Assembly: GCF_000187245.1 (NCBI RefSeq)
Contig: NC_027861.1
Span: 1,450,934-1,514,933, forward strand
From: Ogataea parapolymorpha DL-1
Lineage: Eukaryota > Ascomycota > Pichiomycetes > Pichiales > Pichiaceae
Direction of reading: 5' to 3'
Length of the DNA stretch: 64,000 nt
In this document: positions 46,886-56,489 of the stretch, in pieces
How the letters are laid out: every line of letters starts with the position of its first letter
Position numbering within the stretch: position 1 is the first letter of the stretch
Position numbers and translations under genes: made by a program
The notes under the pieces: generated by a model
Told to the model about the DNA's origin: nothing
The model's input: only the letters and a program-made list of their open reading frames with translations
Database searches by the model: none

Positions 46886-46914
46886 TGTGGGGTAAAAAAA
46901 ATTTCCGGGGAAAC
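46886..46914. promoter_or_regulatory. TGGGGTA plus TTTCCGGGGAAA element before the regulator
   Basis: TGGGGTA (reverse of TACCCCA) at 46888-46894 is followed by A8 and the near-palindrome TTTCCGGGGAAA at 46902-46913. The pair resembles elements at 60838-60864 and 52835-52864. It falls between two possible start codons of the regulator (46853 and 46967), which favours the later start. Confidence 0.5.
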
Positions 46915-46966
46915 TGATCTTTTGGCTCTGGGAAAAAGATCGGGTTTGGAGGCATATCAACGAAAA

Positions 46967-49165
46967 ATGAACATTAACGAGGTGGTCCTTGAGGACAATG
47001 AAAATAACCGTAAACGGTTGTCAAAATCATGCGATGTCTGCCGGGAAAAGAAGCTCAAATGCGATTCGCAAAAAGAATGTTCACATTGTCGAAGTCACGG
47101 ATTTGAGTGTGTATATTCTTTCGTCAAAAAACCGGGTCTTAAACCTGGTTATGGAAAAGAGCTACTAAAGAGGATAGCTTCTTTGGAGGAAGAAAGCCAA
47201 ACATTTCATAAGAAGTTCAAATTTATTGAGGCGGCACTTGGAAGCCTGCAAGCTGGCAAATCTACAAATCATGTGGGACATAGTTTAGTGAATTTGATGA
47301 GTTCAGATTCTCTTCAAGCTAGTGTGACATCCGTCGACGCTGCTTTAAGTCAATCTCAAACAACTATGAGCTCAGAGATGGAACGTAAACACCAACACAT
47401 GGACCGCAACGTCAGACTTCTCAACAATGGGTTACCAAGACCTGGAACACTTAAACAACTCGTTGATATATTTTTTGCCAAAGTATATCCCAGCTTTCCT
47501 ATTATTCATCCACGAGAAACAAGGAAAACTGTACAGCAATATATTCGTGCGATTGAAGCTTCAAATGCCACTCAAGATTTGTCGGTTGACAAACCACCAT
47601 TGATCATTTACGGGATTCTTCTAAATTCAGTGCAATACATACAAGAAAGCAAGAATATTTCCATGCCCAAAGATGAAGTTGAACAATTGATTCTCACATG
47701 TAAACAGAAAATCATTCTCGAATGTTACTCTATCTCTTCAATTGTTCAACTTCAAACAATAGCATTGATGGCTTATTATTCGTTTGGAAATTCAGTTGTT
47801 CCGGAATCGTCTTCAATTATCGGCATGTCTGCCACTGGGATGATCCACCTGAATATTTCAGTTACCAACGATACAAATTCTCGATCCACATCTTCAGATA
47901 CGACAAAGGAGTCTTTACCATTTGTTATTAGACCAAAAAGAGCGAAAATTTTAAAAGAGCCTGTCACTGTCAGTGAGAAAGAGGGTAGGGTTCGGTTAGG
48001 GTGGGGTATCGTTGTTCTTGATCTTCTGAATTCATTCTCTTCAGGCACGCCCTTGTGCGTGCCCGAGTCAGAAGAAAAGCTTTCTAGGCCTTTGGGAACC
48101 AAGTTGTGGAGTCAAATTGATGATCCAAACTACAAGCCATTTCTTTTTGCCAGGAATGGTTCAGAAACTGAAACCTTTGATGCATTCAGCTACTTCACTG
48201 ATGTAATACAGATGATGAGAAAGATGTATGGGTTTATCTCTCACCCACGAAATATCGCTGACAAGCAAAATGTTTGTGAGTGGTTTGTGCACTTTCATAT
48301 GTTGGAAACCGAAATTAAGGAGTGGAAGAGCAATCTACCTTCTAAGTACGCTTCTCTATTGGATTCAAGCACTTTGGGTACTGAACAACATACCTTTGAA
48401 GAAATTGCAGGTCTTGCTCTTTTGCATTCTTCATATCACATAGCATTGATCAAGATGCACAGCGCCTATGGATACCCGCATATTGAATCTTCAGCTTTCA
48501 AGCATTCAGAAAGCTCGCGACGAATATGTCTCGAATCAGTGGAAAGGGTAGCATTATTGGCTCAAAATATTATGGAGCAAGAAAAAAAGAACGGTGAGAA
48601 AATGCTTGAGAACTTAGGACCACACTATTCTTTTTGTATATGGGTTTGCGCTAGAGTTCTGATAGCAGACAGCATTTTTAACCAGGCTGCAAAAAGCCAG
48701 TCAGATCGGGAAAATCTCAACATGAAACTAAAGCTGTTTTGCGGAATACTATACGCAATTGGGAAACATTGGCAGGGAGCTCAAAAATACTATAGGATTT
48801 TGAGGCAACTACAAAGTTTCGGATTTGATACCCTCCCTGCACCTGCAAACACGGATTATCCAGAAGGAAATGAGTATGAAATACCTCCGTCACAGGCCAT
48901 CGCTGACATGAGGATCAATGCGCATCTACTTTCTCTCATTTTGAACAAAAATTTAACGAAAGATCCTCAAAGCCGGAAGCTGCACGATAGCCAAAATTCA
49001 ATTATGGATAAAAATGGTTTATTAGCTTCTACGCAGTCAAGGTCAAATAGAACCCAAGAGGAGAGTATGCTTCTGGACGCTTTCCAATTTGACACCAGCT
49101 CCTTTGGATTTGAAGACCTACTTGGATACTTGACTCAAAATAGTATTGCACAGGAGCCTCTTTAA
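46967..49165 (+). CDS. Zn2Cys6 transcription factor, probable regulator of rhamnose genes
   Basis: The preferred start is ATG 46967, giving 732 residues; ATG 46853 would add 38 residues lying over a cluster-type promoter element. The zinc cluster is compact: Cys22, 25, 32, 38, 41 and 48 (CDVCREKKLKC ... CSHCRSHGFEC). A basic linker and a short coiled coil (about 65-95) follow. The fungal-specific middle domain includes FFAKVYPSFPIIHPRE and RLGWGIVVLDLLNSFSSGTPLCVPE, and the C-terminus is acidic. Its place inside the pathway genes suggests that it is the rhamnose-responsive activator, analogous to S. stipitis TRC1. Direct orthology is not shown. Confidence 0.83.
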   Translation: MNINEVVLEDNENNRKRLSKSCDVCREKKLKCDSQKECSHCRSHGFECVYSFVKKPGLKPGYGKELLKRIASLEEESQTFHKKFKFIEAALGSLQAGKSTNHVGHSLVNLMSSDSLQASVTSVDAALSQSQTTMSSEMERKHQHMDRNVRLLNNGLPRPGTLKQLVDIFFAKVYPSFPIIHPRETRKTVQQYIRAIEASNATQDLSVDKPPLIIYGILLNSVQYIQESKNISMPKDEVEQLILTCKQKIILECYSISSIVQLQTIALMAYYSFGNSVVPESSSIIGMSATGMIHLNISVTNDTNSRSTSSDTTKESLPFVIRPKRAKILKEPVTVSEKEGRVRLGWGIVVLDLLNSFSSGTPLCVPESEEKLSRPLGTKLWSQIDDPNYKPFLFARNGSETETFDAFSYFTDVIQMMRKMYGFISHPRNIADKQNVCEWFVHFHMLETEIKEWKSNLPSKYASLLDSSTLGTEQHTFEEIAGLALLHSSYHIALIKMHSAYGYPHIESSAFKHSESSRRICLESVERVALLAQNIMEQEKKNGEKMLENLGPHYSFCIWVCARVLIADSIFNQAAKSQSDRENLNMKLKLFCGILYAIGKHWQGAQKYYRILRQLQSFGFDTLPAPANTDYPEGNEYEIPPSQAIADMRINAHLLSLILNKNLTKDPQSRKLHDSQNSIMDKNGLLASTQSRSNRTQEESMLLDAFQFDTSSFGFEDLLGYLTQNSIAQEPL

Positions 49166-49350
49166 TAATCAATAGCCCATAATTAACTCACATCATATCT
49201 TTGCAACCAGCGAGTACTGGGGGTACGAACAGAAACTATTAGCGCAGCTATTTACACATAATATAATTGTACTAGAATAATTATCCCACCCTGCAGATGC
49301 AGACCCTTTTAACTTTTATCGATAGCTTATTAACCCGAACGTATTGAAAA

Positions 49351-49400
49351 AAATTCCGAAATTGGATAGTGGGGTTTGGTTTCCCCACAATTTTTTCGGA
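49351..49400. promoter_or_regulatory. Promoter elements of the rhamnonate dehydratase gene
   Basis: GTGGGG (49369-49374) and CCCCAC (49383-49388) form a perfect inverted repeat with an 8-base gap, flanked by AATTCCGAAATT (49352-49363) and TTTTTTCGGAA. The C-tract and TTCC/GGAA pieces echo the elements before the other rhamnose genes. The element lies about 175 bases before the ATG at 49564. Confidence 0.5.
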
Positions 49401-49563
49401 ACATTCTTTAAATCATTTTCCGGGTACTATCATTTTTGAGTACCAGAAATGGTTCCTAACTGATGACCATGAACCAATCAATTTTACATTCCTGAAAACA
49501 ACTCAATAACTATATAACAGCTTGAACTTCCCAAATCACTGGTATCAGATTACAAGCACTATA

Positions 49564-50814
49564 ATGACTGCCACAGAATTTCCTCGTATCAAGAAAATAA
49601 CTACTTATCTTACAGAAGGAAAGGGAATAGGTGGTGATTACCATAATGTTGAAAAAGGACACTGGCTGGTGGACAACTACATTGCCAATCCAATGTCCAA
49701 GTTCCCTGAATATAAAGCTTCTCGTACAAGCTGGGGAATCAACGTTCTTGGCTCGTTTTGCGTGGAAATTGAATCCACTGACGGTTCCAAAGGATTTGCA
49801 ACTGGATTTGGAGGACCAATTGCATGTTGGTTAGTCCACAATCATTTTGAAAGATTTATTATCGGAGAAGATCCCAGAAACTACAACTTGATCTGGGATA
49901 AACTATTTAGAGCCTCCATGTTTTACGGCAGAAAGGGTATCACCTTGGCTGTCATTTCCGTTGTTGACCTTGCTATTTGGGATCTTCTGGGTAAGATCAG
50001 AAACGAGCCGGTCTACAAGATGATTGGTGGTGCAACCCGTGACAGAATTGATTTTTACTGTACCGGATGCAACCCAAAAGCGGCAAAGGAGATGGGATTC
50101 TGGGGAGGAAAAGTCGCACTGCCATTCGGACCTGATGATGGATTTCCAGGACTCAGAAAGAATGTGGAGTTTCTAAGAAATCATCGTAAGGCAGTGGGAC
50201 CAGATTTCCCGCTTATGGTTGATTGTTACATGTCGTTGAATGTTTCCTATGTTATAGATCTTGTCAAAGCTACTCAAGACTTAAATATCAACTGGTGGGA
50301 AGAGACTCTTCATCCTGATGACTTTGATGGATACGCATTGCTCAAGCGTGCCTTCCCAACAATTAAATTCACAACCGGAGAACACGAATATTCCAAGTAT
50401 GGATTTAGAAAATTGATTGAGGGAAGAAATTTGGATATTTTGCAGCCAGATGTCATGTGGGTTGGAGGAATGACCGAGCTTTTGAAGATTGCTGCACAAG
50501 CTGCTGCTTATGACATTCCAGTTGTGCCACATGCTTCCGGTTCCTACTCATACCATTTTGTTGCTTCCCAATCGAACACACCTTTCCAGGAGTACTTAGC
50601 CAACTCTCCAGATTCCTCTTCTGTGCTACCGGTCTTTGGATCTTTATTCATAGATGAAACTGTTCCAACTAAAGGATACTTGAACATCTCTCAGCTTGAT
50701 AAACCCGGATTCGGGCTCACCGTGAATCCTAAGGTGAAGCTTATTGATGCTCGTTACATCCTTTCGCCATCTCCTGAACGTCCATTGAAGATCGAATCTG
50801 TGGAGGAAAAATAA
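49564..50814 (+). CDS. LRA3: L-rhamnonate dehydratase (enolase superfamily)
   Basis: 416 residues from ATG 49564 (MTATEFPRIKKI); the upstream extension has no ATG. Mandelate-racemase-type features are in order: VVDLAIWDLLGK, metal-binding Asp in FPLMVDCYMSLN, Glu in NWWEETLHPDD and in FTTGEHEYSKYGF, QPDVMWVGG, and a catalytic His in VPHASGSYSYHF. The enzyme dehydrates L-rhamnonate to 2-keto-3-deoxy-L-rhamnonate, and with the adjacent genes it completes the non-phosphorylated pathway. A decayed second copy lies at 56490-57519. Residue pattern and context agree well. Confidence 0.9.
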   Translation: MTATEFPRIKKITTYLTEGKGIGGDYHNVEKGHWLVDNYIANPMSKFPEYKASRTSWGINVLGSFCVEIESTDGSKGFATGFGGPIACWLVHNHFERFIIGEDPRNYNLIWDKLFRASMFYGRKGITLAVISVVDLAIWDLLGKIRNEPVYKMIGGATRDRIDFYCTGCNPKAAKEMGFWGGKVALPFGPDDGFPGLRKNVEFLRNHRKAVGPDFPLMVDCYMSLNVSYVIDLVKATQDLNINWWEETLHPDDFDGYALLKRAFPTIKFTTGEHEYSKYGFRKLIEGRNLDILQPDVMWVGGMTELLKIAAQAAAYDIPVVPHASGSYSYHFVASQSNTPFQEYLANSPDSSSVLPVFGSLFIDETVPTKGYLNISQLDKPGFGLTVNPKVKLIDARYILSPSPERPLKIESVEEK

Positions 50815-51013
50815 AGCTTGATTCTATTAGGTAAGTAACTAAATCATATCTTCCTGAGTTACTCTATATTGGTAAACTTATGAGTTTGGGGCTTTTTTAA
50901 GACATTGAGATTAATCAAGCGGTCTACCGGTTTAATGAAAATAATAAAAAACCATATTTTTTAAATTTGAAAAAACGATAGTGAAAGGTGAGATTTTCAA
51001 GACCGATAACAAC

Positions 51014-52432
51014 CTAGGTTGAATCGGGTAATGTTGGGTAATCATTAGTTTTCCAGTCCCAGTAGAATGTCAAGGCTTGTGGGTAGCTGCTGTTCAAGTT
51101 GCACGCAGCTGGGTAGTCAATAACTGAACCTTCAATCAAATCAACGAACTCTTCCAAAGGACAAGAATAACTTGGCCCGCTAATGCAATCCGGAACAGGA
51201 ACAATCTGGTCGTTAAGGATAAGTCTGACATAGACGTCATTTTTCTGACTTGTTGTGTTATAGCAAGATAACCTTTCTGTAATCAGCCTTCCTCCCATGG
51301 GAACGATTTCCGACGATTTGAAAGATCTTCTGAACTCGATTTCATCAAGAGACAATTCCTCTTCATGATCGTACAGTCCCAAGGCAGTCACATATCTCAG
51401 TAAGTCGTTGTCATGAGAAAATGAAAAGAAAAGGGTTCCTGCCGATTCTGGGCCCTGTTTTAGCAATGTCGCGGTAGCATTCGCATAAACACCACCCGAC
51501 ACATAAGACATGTTGTATCCAGGTCCATTAGAATAATAATATGATAGATCTTTGTCGTATCCAAAGCCAATCAAAGACTCCATAGACAACGCATCACAAA
51601 ACTTCGAGGTACCAGCAACATCTAATTCAAATCCGCAGTAGCCGGCCATAGTGTAAACATCATCTGCTGTTATGTTTAGGCCCGGAGACAGCTTGTTTAG
51701 TCTAGCAGCCTCGATCTCTTTATATGAGAGGGTCACATTCTCAAGAATGCTATCGGAGTATAAACCATCGAAATTGACACAGGCTTCGGTGTTGGTTAAA
51801 GAGTTTGCACCTTGTGTAGCGGTTTCCGGAAGAACAACCATTTTGTACTCGCCAGCTTGACCACCAAAGAAGAAACCTTGTCCAAACGCTTTGGCCGTGT
51901 TGTAAACCCTTTCTTGACCAGCTGTGAATACGGGTGTTATGGTAGAAGTATTTACCAGATGGTTGTACCTCAAACGTAAAAGGCTTCCAAGTTTGAAAGC
52001 ATTGGCAGATCCTGCGTAAGCTCCAGTGTATGTTTCATGCTCATACCAGCTTGTGTTGTGCACAAAGAAATCGTAGTCATCGACAAACGCTAAAGGACCG
52101 ATATGTGCATCCACAGTTGCATTTTGCAACCTGGTGAGCAGCTCTTCCAGGCTCTTACCTGTACCCTTAGTAGGGTATCTTTCACCATGTCTCATGAATA
52201 AATGTGCCTGGTCAATACTGCACTCAAATGGTACATCAGTTGGAATGCCATAACCTGTGGCTTCCACAAAGGGACCAGTACCGCCCAAATAGCGAAGTAC
52301 ATTCGACTGGTCTTTAGAGTGCTGATCATACTCTTTAGGGCTAAGTTTGGAAAATGCTGGATTACCCAATGCTAGTAAGATGGATAAAAATCCAAATGCA
52401 GAAATCATCGCAGGATACCTAGTTACGATCAT
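51014..52432 (-). CDS. Secreted histidine acid phosphatase (Pho5/phytase type)
   Basis: The start is placed at ATG 52430-52432 (MIVTRYPAMISAFGFLSILL), so that a signal peptide heads the 472-residue protein; ATGs at 52468 and 52408 are alternatives. The phosphohistidine motif FMRHGERYPTKG lies near residue 82 and the proton-donor motif FSHDNDLLRY late in the protein. Many N-glycosylation sequons and paired cysteines fit an extracellular enzyme. It hydrolyses phosphomonoesters at low pH. It sits oddly inside the rhamnoside cluster. Upstream are two CACGTG boxes and a TACCCCA/TTCCCGGAA element, suggesting both phosphate and cluster-specific control. Confidence 0.88.
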   Translation of the reverse strand: MIVTRYPAMISAFGFLSILLALGNPAFSKLSPKEYDQHSKDQSNVLRYLGGTGPFVEATGYGIPTDVPFECSIDQAHLFMRHGERYPTKGTGKSLEELLTRLQNATVDAHIGPLAFVDDYDFFVHNTSWYEHETYTGAYAGSANAFKLGSLLRLRYNHLVNTSTITPVFTAGQERVYNTAKAFGQGFFFGGQAGEYKMVVLPETATQGANSLTNTEACVNFDGLYSDSILENVTLSYKEIEAARLNKLSPGLNITADDVYTMAGYCGFELDVAGTSKFCDALSMESLIGFGYDKDLSYYYSNGPGYNMSYVSGGVYANATATLLKQGPESAGTLFFSFSHDNDLLRYVTALGLYDHEEELSLDEIEFRRSFKSSEIVPMGGRLITERLSCYNTTSQKNDVYVRLILNDQIVPVPDCISGPSYSCPLEEFVDLIEGSVIDYPAACNLNSSYPQALTFYWDWKTNDYPTLPDST

Positions 52433-53452
52433 AATGAGCCTCGTATTTATACCCCAGTTTAAGCGCATGAATCTTTTCCATGAAACCAAAAAGGATAGTA
52501 CGATTACCCGTTAAGGTTGATTAAGTGCAATGTTTGTTAGCAAATGCAAATTAATACCACATGTAGCTGTACTTGAACTTTAGACACGTGCATATCCCGT
52601 TAATAAATTGAAAATAGTTTATTTGAGCTTTTAGTTAAAAATCTATTTATCTTGGAAACAGATCTTGATAAAAAATCCTGAAAAGAATGCTTTTGACACT
52701 ACAAACTTCGAAGTTTCACCGTTTTATGTCCAGAGTAAGCAATACCGGGCCTAAAATTCTAAATACCTCAGTTCAAAATTTTTTAGATTTGCACAGAGAC
52801 ATGCTACCAAAAGTAATCAAGGGCTTATGCATATTACCCCAGAGAAAATTATTCCCGGAATTTTGAGGATTTACTGGTATATCGTTTGATAATGAAGAGC
52901 AGGAGCATGTCACGTGGCTGTAGGTGATTATAAATTATCTTCTCAGGAAAACACAAAGTACTTCTTATGACTGCAAATTTGACCCTCGACATTAATCAGA
53001 CCCAGAATACGATACATTTAATTTGACATTCAGAAAAAGAAGCGTGTGTTTCAATTCAGCCTACGCAGTAATGATGTAGATTAGTTGGAACAGTTCCCTG
53101 AGACAACCCAGGAATCATAAAAAGTTCTACTACATGCACAACTTAAAAGCTAATTTTTCCGATTCACAAAATATGCTGCAGCTAATCGCAAATCTTGGTT
53201 CAATGGCTCTACATACAACATGAAAAAGTCTTCTATCAACTCCTAGATTATCAAAATTATTGACGATGCAGTGAATTCTGACTTCAGTTTAAACATTTTT
53301 TGGTCCTGCTACCCTATGTATTGCTGGAGTGGATTTTTGTTCTGATTCGGCAAAGGTTGAAGGATATCACACCATCAGATAGCCTCAGAACAAGATCTGA
53401 ATACTAAAGAAAGAAATATACTTTCATAGAGAGAGAAATTTTATGAGGCAAA
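52433..53452. promoter_or_regulatory. Long AT-rich promoter of the acid phosphatase gene
   Basis: No gene is seen in this 1-kb gap. CACGTG at 52585-52590 and CACGTGG at 52911-52917 are Pho4-type boxes. TACCCCA at 52835-52841 followed by ATTCCCGGAAT (52851-52861) matches the arrangement before the rhamnoside transporter. A TATAAATA (minus strand) occurs at 52444-52452, very close to the chosen start. Confidence 0.5.
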
Positions 53453-55963
53453 CTACAAACCAGTCCAGTAGGATGATTCCTGAATTTCAAAGGAGCCTGT
53501 CAGGAACTGCTTCGAATTGGAAGCATTACCAACTAGCACTCCATATGTTCCTTTCTCAATTGACCACTTGTTGCGCTCTCCATCAAAGTAGGAGCATGCA
53601 TATTTCACTGGAACTTGAATCTCCACATTGGAAGCCCTATTAGGTTCGAGGAATACTTTGTTGAAGCCCTTGAGTTCCTTCACGGGACGTTCTTCCGTTG
53701 TATCATTTGGCGGAGTAATGTATAACTGGATAACCTCGGCGCCCGCAACTCCACCAGTATTTTTCACCTCAACAGAGGCGATAATAATTCCATCGTCAAC
53801 CTTGACTGACAAAGAAGAGAACACAAAGGTGGTGTATGACAGACCAAATCCGAAAGCAAACAAAGGATCAATTTCGCATTTGTCGTAATATCTGTATCCC
53901 ACAAAAGTGTCTTCACCGTAAACAACCTTTCCCTTGTTGGACTTGAACGTCAGGTATGCAGGATTATCTTGGCATCGTTTTGGGAATGTTAAACTCAATT
54001 TACCGGACGGGTTAACATCACCAAAGATAACATCAGCAATTGCATTTCCACTCTCACTTCCATTGAACCATCCCTGAATTATAGCCGGAGTCTCATCGAC
54101 CCATGGCATCGTGACTGGGGTACCGGAAAGATTGACTACCACCACATTCTTATTGACTTTGAGGACTTCTTGGATGAGCTCATCTTGGCTACCAGGAAGG
54201 TCCATAACTGGTCTATCGTATCCCTCACTCTCCCAATCTGATGATGTTCCAACACAAAGAACAACTTTTTCAGCTTGTGATGCAACTTCAACAGCCTTTT
54301 TGATTCTATCTTTATCCGATTCAACCTTCATGGCTGAAACATAAAGCGCTCCTCCTCCGTTAGATGCAACTAGATCAGTGGTCTCCAAAGTGAACGTTGG
54401 AGCCGAACCAAACTCAATCTTGTATTTGAAAGAGTCTCCCTTGTTCATATAAAGTCTCTTGGTCTTAGGGGCGGTAGAGGCACCCAGGGCTGCAGATCCT
54501 AGGACCTGATTATTCTTGTCATCAATCTCCAATTTACCGTCAATGAAAAATTGCGCAGTTCCAAGACAGCTCACGCTTATCTCGTACGTGCCAGTCTCTT
54601 TAGCATTAAATTCCCCCTCGATGTCCATATAGAATAAGTTGTTATCTAGTTTGTCGTTTTTATAATCAAACAAAATCAATTTCGTAGAATTCAACGCAAA
54701 CTCATCAACAATGACACGGTCAGAAGACTCAGCAGGAAGATTGTAAACCTTGCAATAAACACCTTCGGAACCGTTGAAGGTGGACAAGGTGCCCAGATCG
54801 AGCAGGTTTTTCTCAATTGAGCAACCATCAGCATAGAGTGGGAGCTCTGTAAGTTTATGAGAAATACCATCAAAAATGCTTGAAGCATAGTAAGGATTCA
54901 TGGAAGCAGAGCCCCCACCAAAGATTCTAGCCACTTTAGCGTTAGGGCCAATCACAGCAATCTTATCTGTCTTCCTCAAAGGCAAAAATGAATCCTTGTT
55001 TTTCAGCAACACGATAGCTTCTGAGGCGAGCCTTCTGAGCAAAGCAGACGTCTCAGGAACATTATTCTTAGAATCTTCTGGAGCATTTTGCGGAACGCCG
55101 CTTTCCATAGAGTACTTCACCAAATTCAGGACGTTTCTAACTCTTTCATCAATCACGTCTATGCTGATCTCTCTGGCATTGATAGCATGTAGCACTGCAT
55201 CCAATTTTCTCATGATTGGAACGCCGGGACACTCCAGGTCCAAACCTGCATCAATAGAAGTTTTGATTGAGTAGACACCGAACCAGTCGGACATAACCAA
55301 ACCGTTCCAACCCCATTCCTCTCGCAGCACACCAGTGAGCAGCCTTTTGGATTGTGAAACGTGCTCACCATTAACTTTGTTGTACGAGCTCATCACACAT
55401 TTTGGCTGTGAGTACTTGATGGCCAACTGAAAGGGCATCAGATAAATCTCCCTAAGAGCTCTCTCCGAAACAATCGAGTCAACAGAATTTCTCTCATCCT
55501 CCAAGTCGTTACAAACATAGTGCTTGATTGTGGCTGCAATTCCTTTACTTTGGATGCCATTGATTAAACTTGCAGAGCAGAGACCCGAAAGAAACGGATC
55601 TTCACTGAAAGACTCGAAGCCTCTCCCACCCAGCGGTCCTCTTTGAATGTTACAAGTTGGACCCAATATGACATGAGCGCCTTTGTGTTTTGCCTCAGTA
55701 GCCATCATGCTTCCTGCCTCCTTCAATAATTGCACATTGAAAGTAGATCCCATGCCGGTACCTGACGTGAAGCAAGCAGAGGGCTCAGATTTGAAAAACT
55801 TGGTACCTCTCACACCATTAGGGCCATCACTGAGTCGTATGGAAGGAACATTCAGTCTCTCGATCTCTTGCGTGTGCCAAAAGTCCTTCAGAGCAAGCAG
55901 CTGGACTTTTTCCTTAGTGCTAAGTTGTTTGAGAACGTCTTCAACGTCGAAGGTGGCGGACAT
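53453..55963 (-). CDS. Intracellular GH3 beta-glucosidase with PA14 domain
   Basis: The 836-residue glycoside hydrolase family 3 enzyme has an N-terminal barrel with RLSDGPNGVRGTKFF and GPTCNIQRGPLGGRGFE, and the catalytic nucleophile Asp near residue 224 in GLVMSDWFGVYS. A PA14 insert (about 420-560, LFYMDIEGEFNAKETGTYEISV) interrupts the second domain. A fibronectin-like C-terminal domain (about 700-820) follows. This matches yeast beta-glucosidases of the Kluyveromyces Bgl type. There is no signal peptide, so it works in the cytosol. Next to a rhamnosidase and an oligosaccharide transporter, it probably splits the glucose left after rhamnose removal. Confidence 0.9.
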   Translation of the reverse strand: MSATFDVEDVLKQLSTKEKVQLLALKDFWHTQEIERLNVPSIRLSDGPNGVRGTKFFKSEPSACFTSGTGMGSTFNVQLLKEAGSMMATEAKHKGAHVILGPTCNIQRGPLGGRGFESFSEDPFLSGLCSASLINGIQSKGIAATIKHYVCNDLEDERNSVDSIVSERALREIYLMPFQLAIKYSQPKCVMSSYNKVNGEHVSQSKRLLTGVLREEWGWNGLVMSDWFGVYSIKTSIDAGLDLECPGVPIMRKLDAVLHAINAREISIDVIDERVRNVLNLVKYSMESGVPQNAPEDSKNNVPETSALLRRLASEAIVLLKNKDSFLPLRKTDKIAVIGPNAKVARIFGGGSASMNPYYASSIFDGISHKLTELPLYADGCSIEKNLLDLGTLSTFNGSEGVYCKVYNLPAESSDRVIVDEFALNSTKLILFDYKNDKLDNNLFYMDIEGEFNAKETGTYEISVSCLGTAQFFIDGKLEIDDKNNQVLGSAALGASTAPKTKRLYMNKGDSFKYKIEFGSAPTFTLETTDLVASNGGGALYVSAMKVESDKDRIKKAVEVASQAEKVVLCVGTSSDWESEGYDRPVMDLPGSQDELIQEVLKVNKNVVVVNLSGTPVTMPWVDETPAIIQGWFNGSESGNAIADVIFGDVNPSGKLSLTFPKRCQDNPAYLTFKSNKGKVVYGEDTFVGYRYYDKCEIDPLFAFGFGLSYTTFVFSSLSVKVDDGIIIASVEVKNTGGVAGAEVIQLYITPPNDTTEERPVKELKGFNKVFLEPNRASNVEIQVPVKYACSYFDGERNKWSIEKGTYGVLVGNASNSKQFLTGSFEIQESSYWTGL

Positions 55964-56489
55964 TATAAGTAGGATAAGCTTTAGCTGTATTCAATGGAAT
56001 TATCTTGGATTCTTTTTGTGCAAGATTTTTCAACTAGTCGAATCTTTGTAAATAATGGGTTACTGTAAGCTCAAGCACTGGATACCAACAGCTGGTGGAT
56101 GTATATAAAGCTTCGCGTTGAAAATTTAGGTTAGCTCAACCTTCGGGGGAATTATATTTTACTCCTAATGCACGGAGAAATAATTCACCGACTAATTCTA
56201 CCCCACCCCCGGATTTTGCAAATGCAAGCCGCCAAGCCCGAAAAATTTTTCAGGTTATCTGATTGAAATTTTCGCACCCCATTTGTGTTACAAAAAAAAA
56301 CAATCTTCCCCGTCTCTCGGACTATCAATATACTTCATCCAACTCTAGTAGAAGAGGGTTTTTGGTGTTTAACTCTGTGAGTGAGCGGACATATACTGAG
56401 GGGAAATTGAAGAGCCTGATTGAGCAACACTTTAGTATGCCTGCTTGAGTAGCTACAAGTCACATGTAAGCCAAATTAATCTTCAATGG
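55964..56489. promoter_or_regulatory. Promoter of the beta-glucosidase gene
   Basis: The region contains TACCCCA at 56199-56205, running directly into CCCCCGGATTTT, a compressed form of the TACCCCA plus CCGGAA arrangement found elsewhere in the cluster. A TATATAAAG on the + strand at about 56102-56110 is also TATA-like in reverse. No gene is seen; an open frame at 56263-56448 has no features. Confidence 0.45.
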
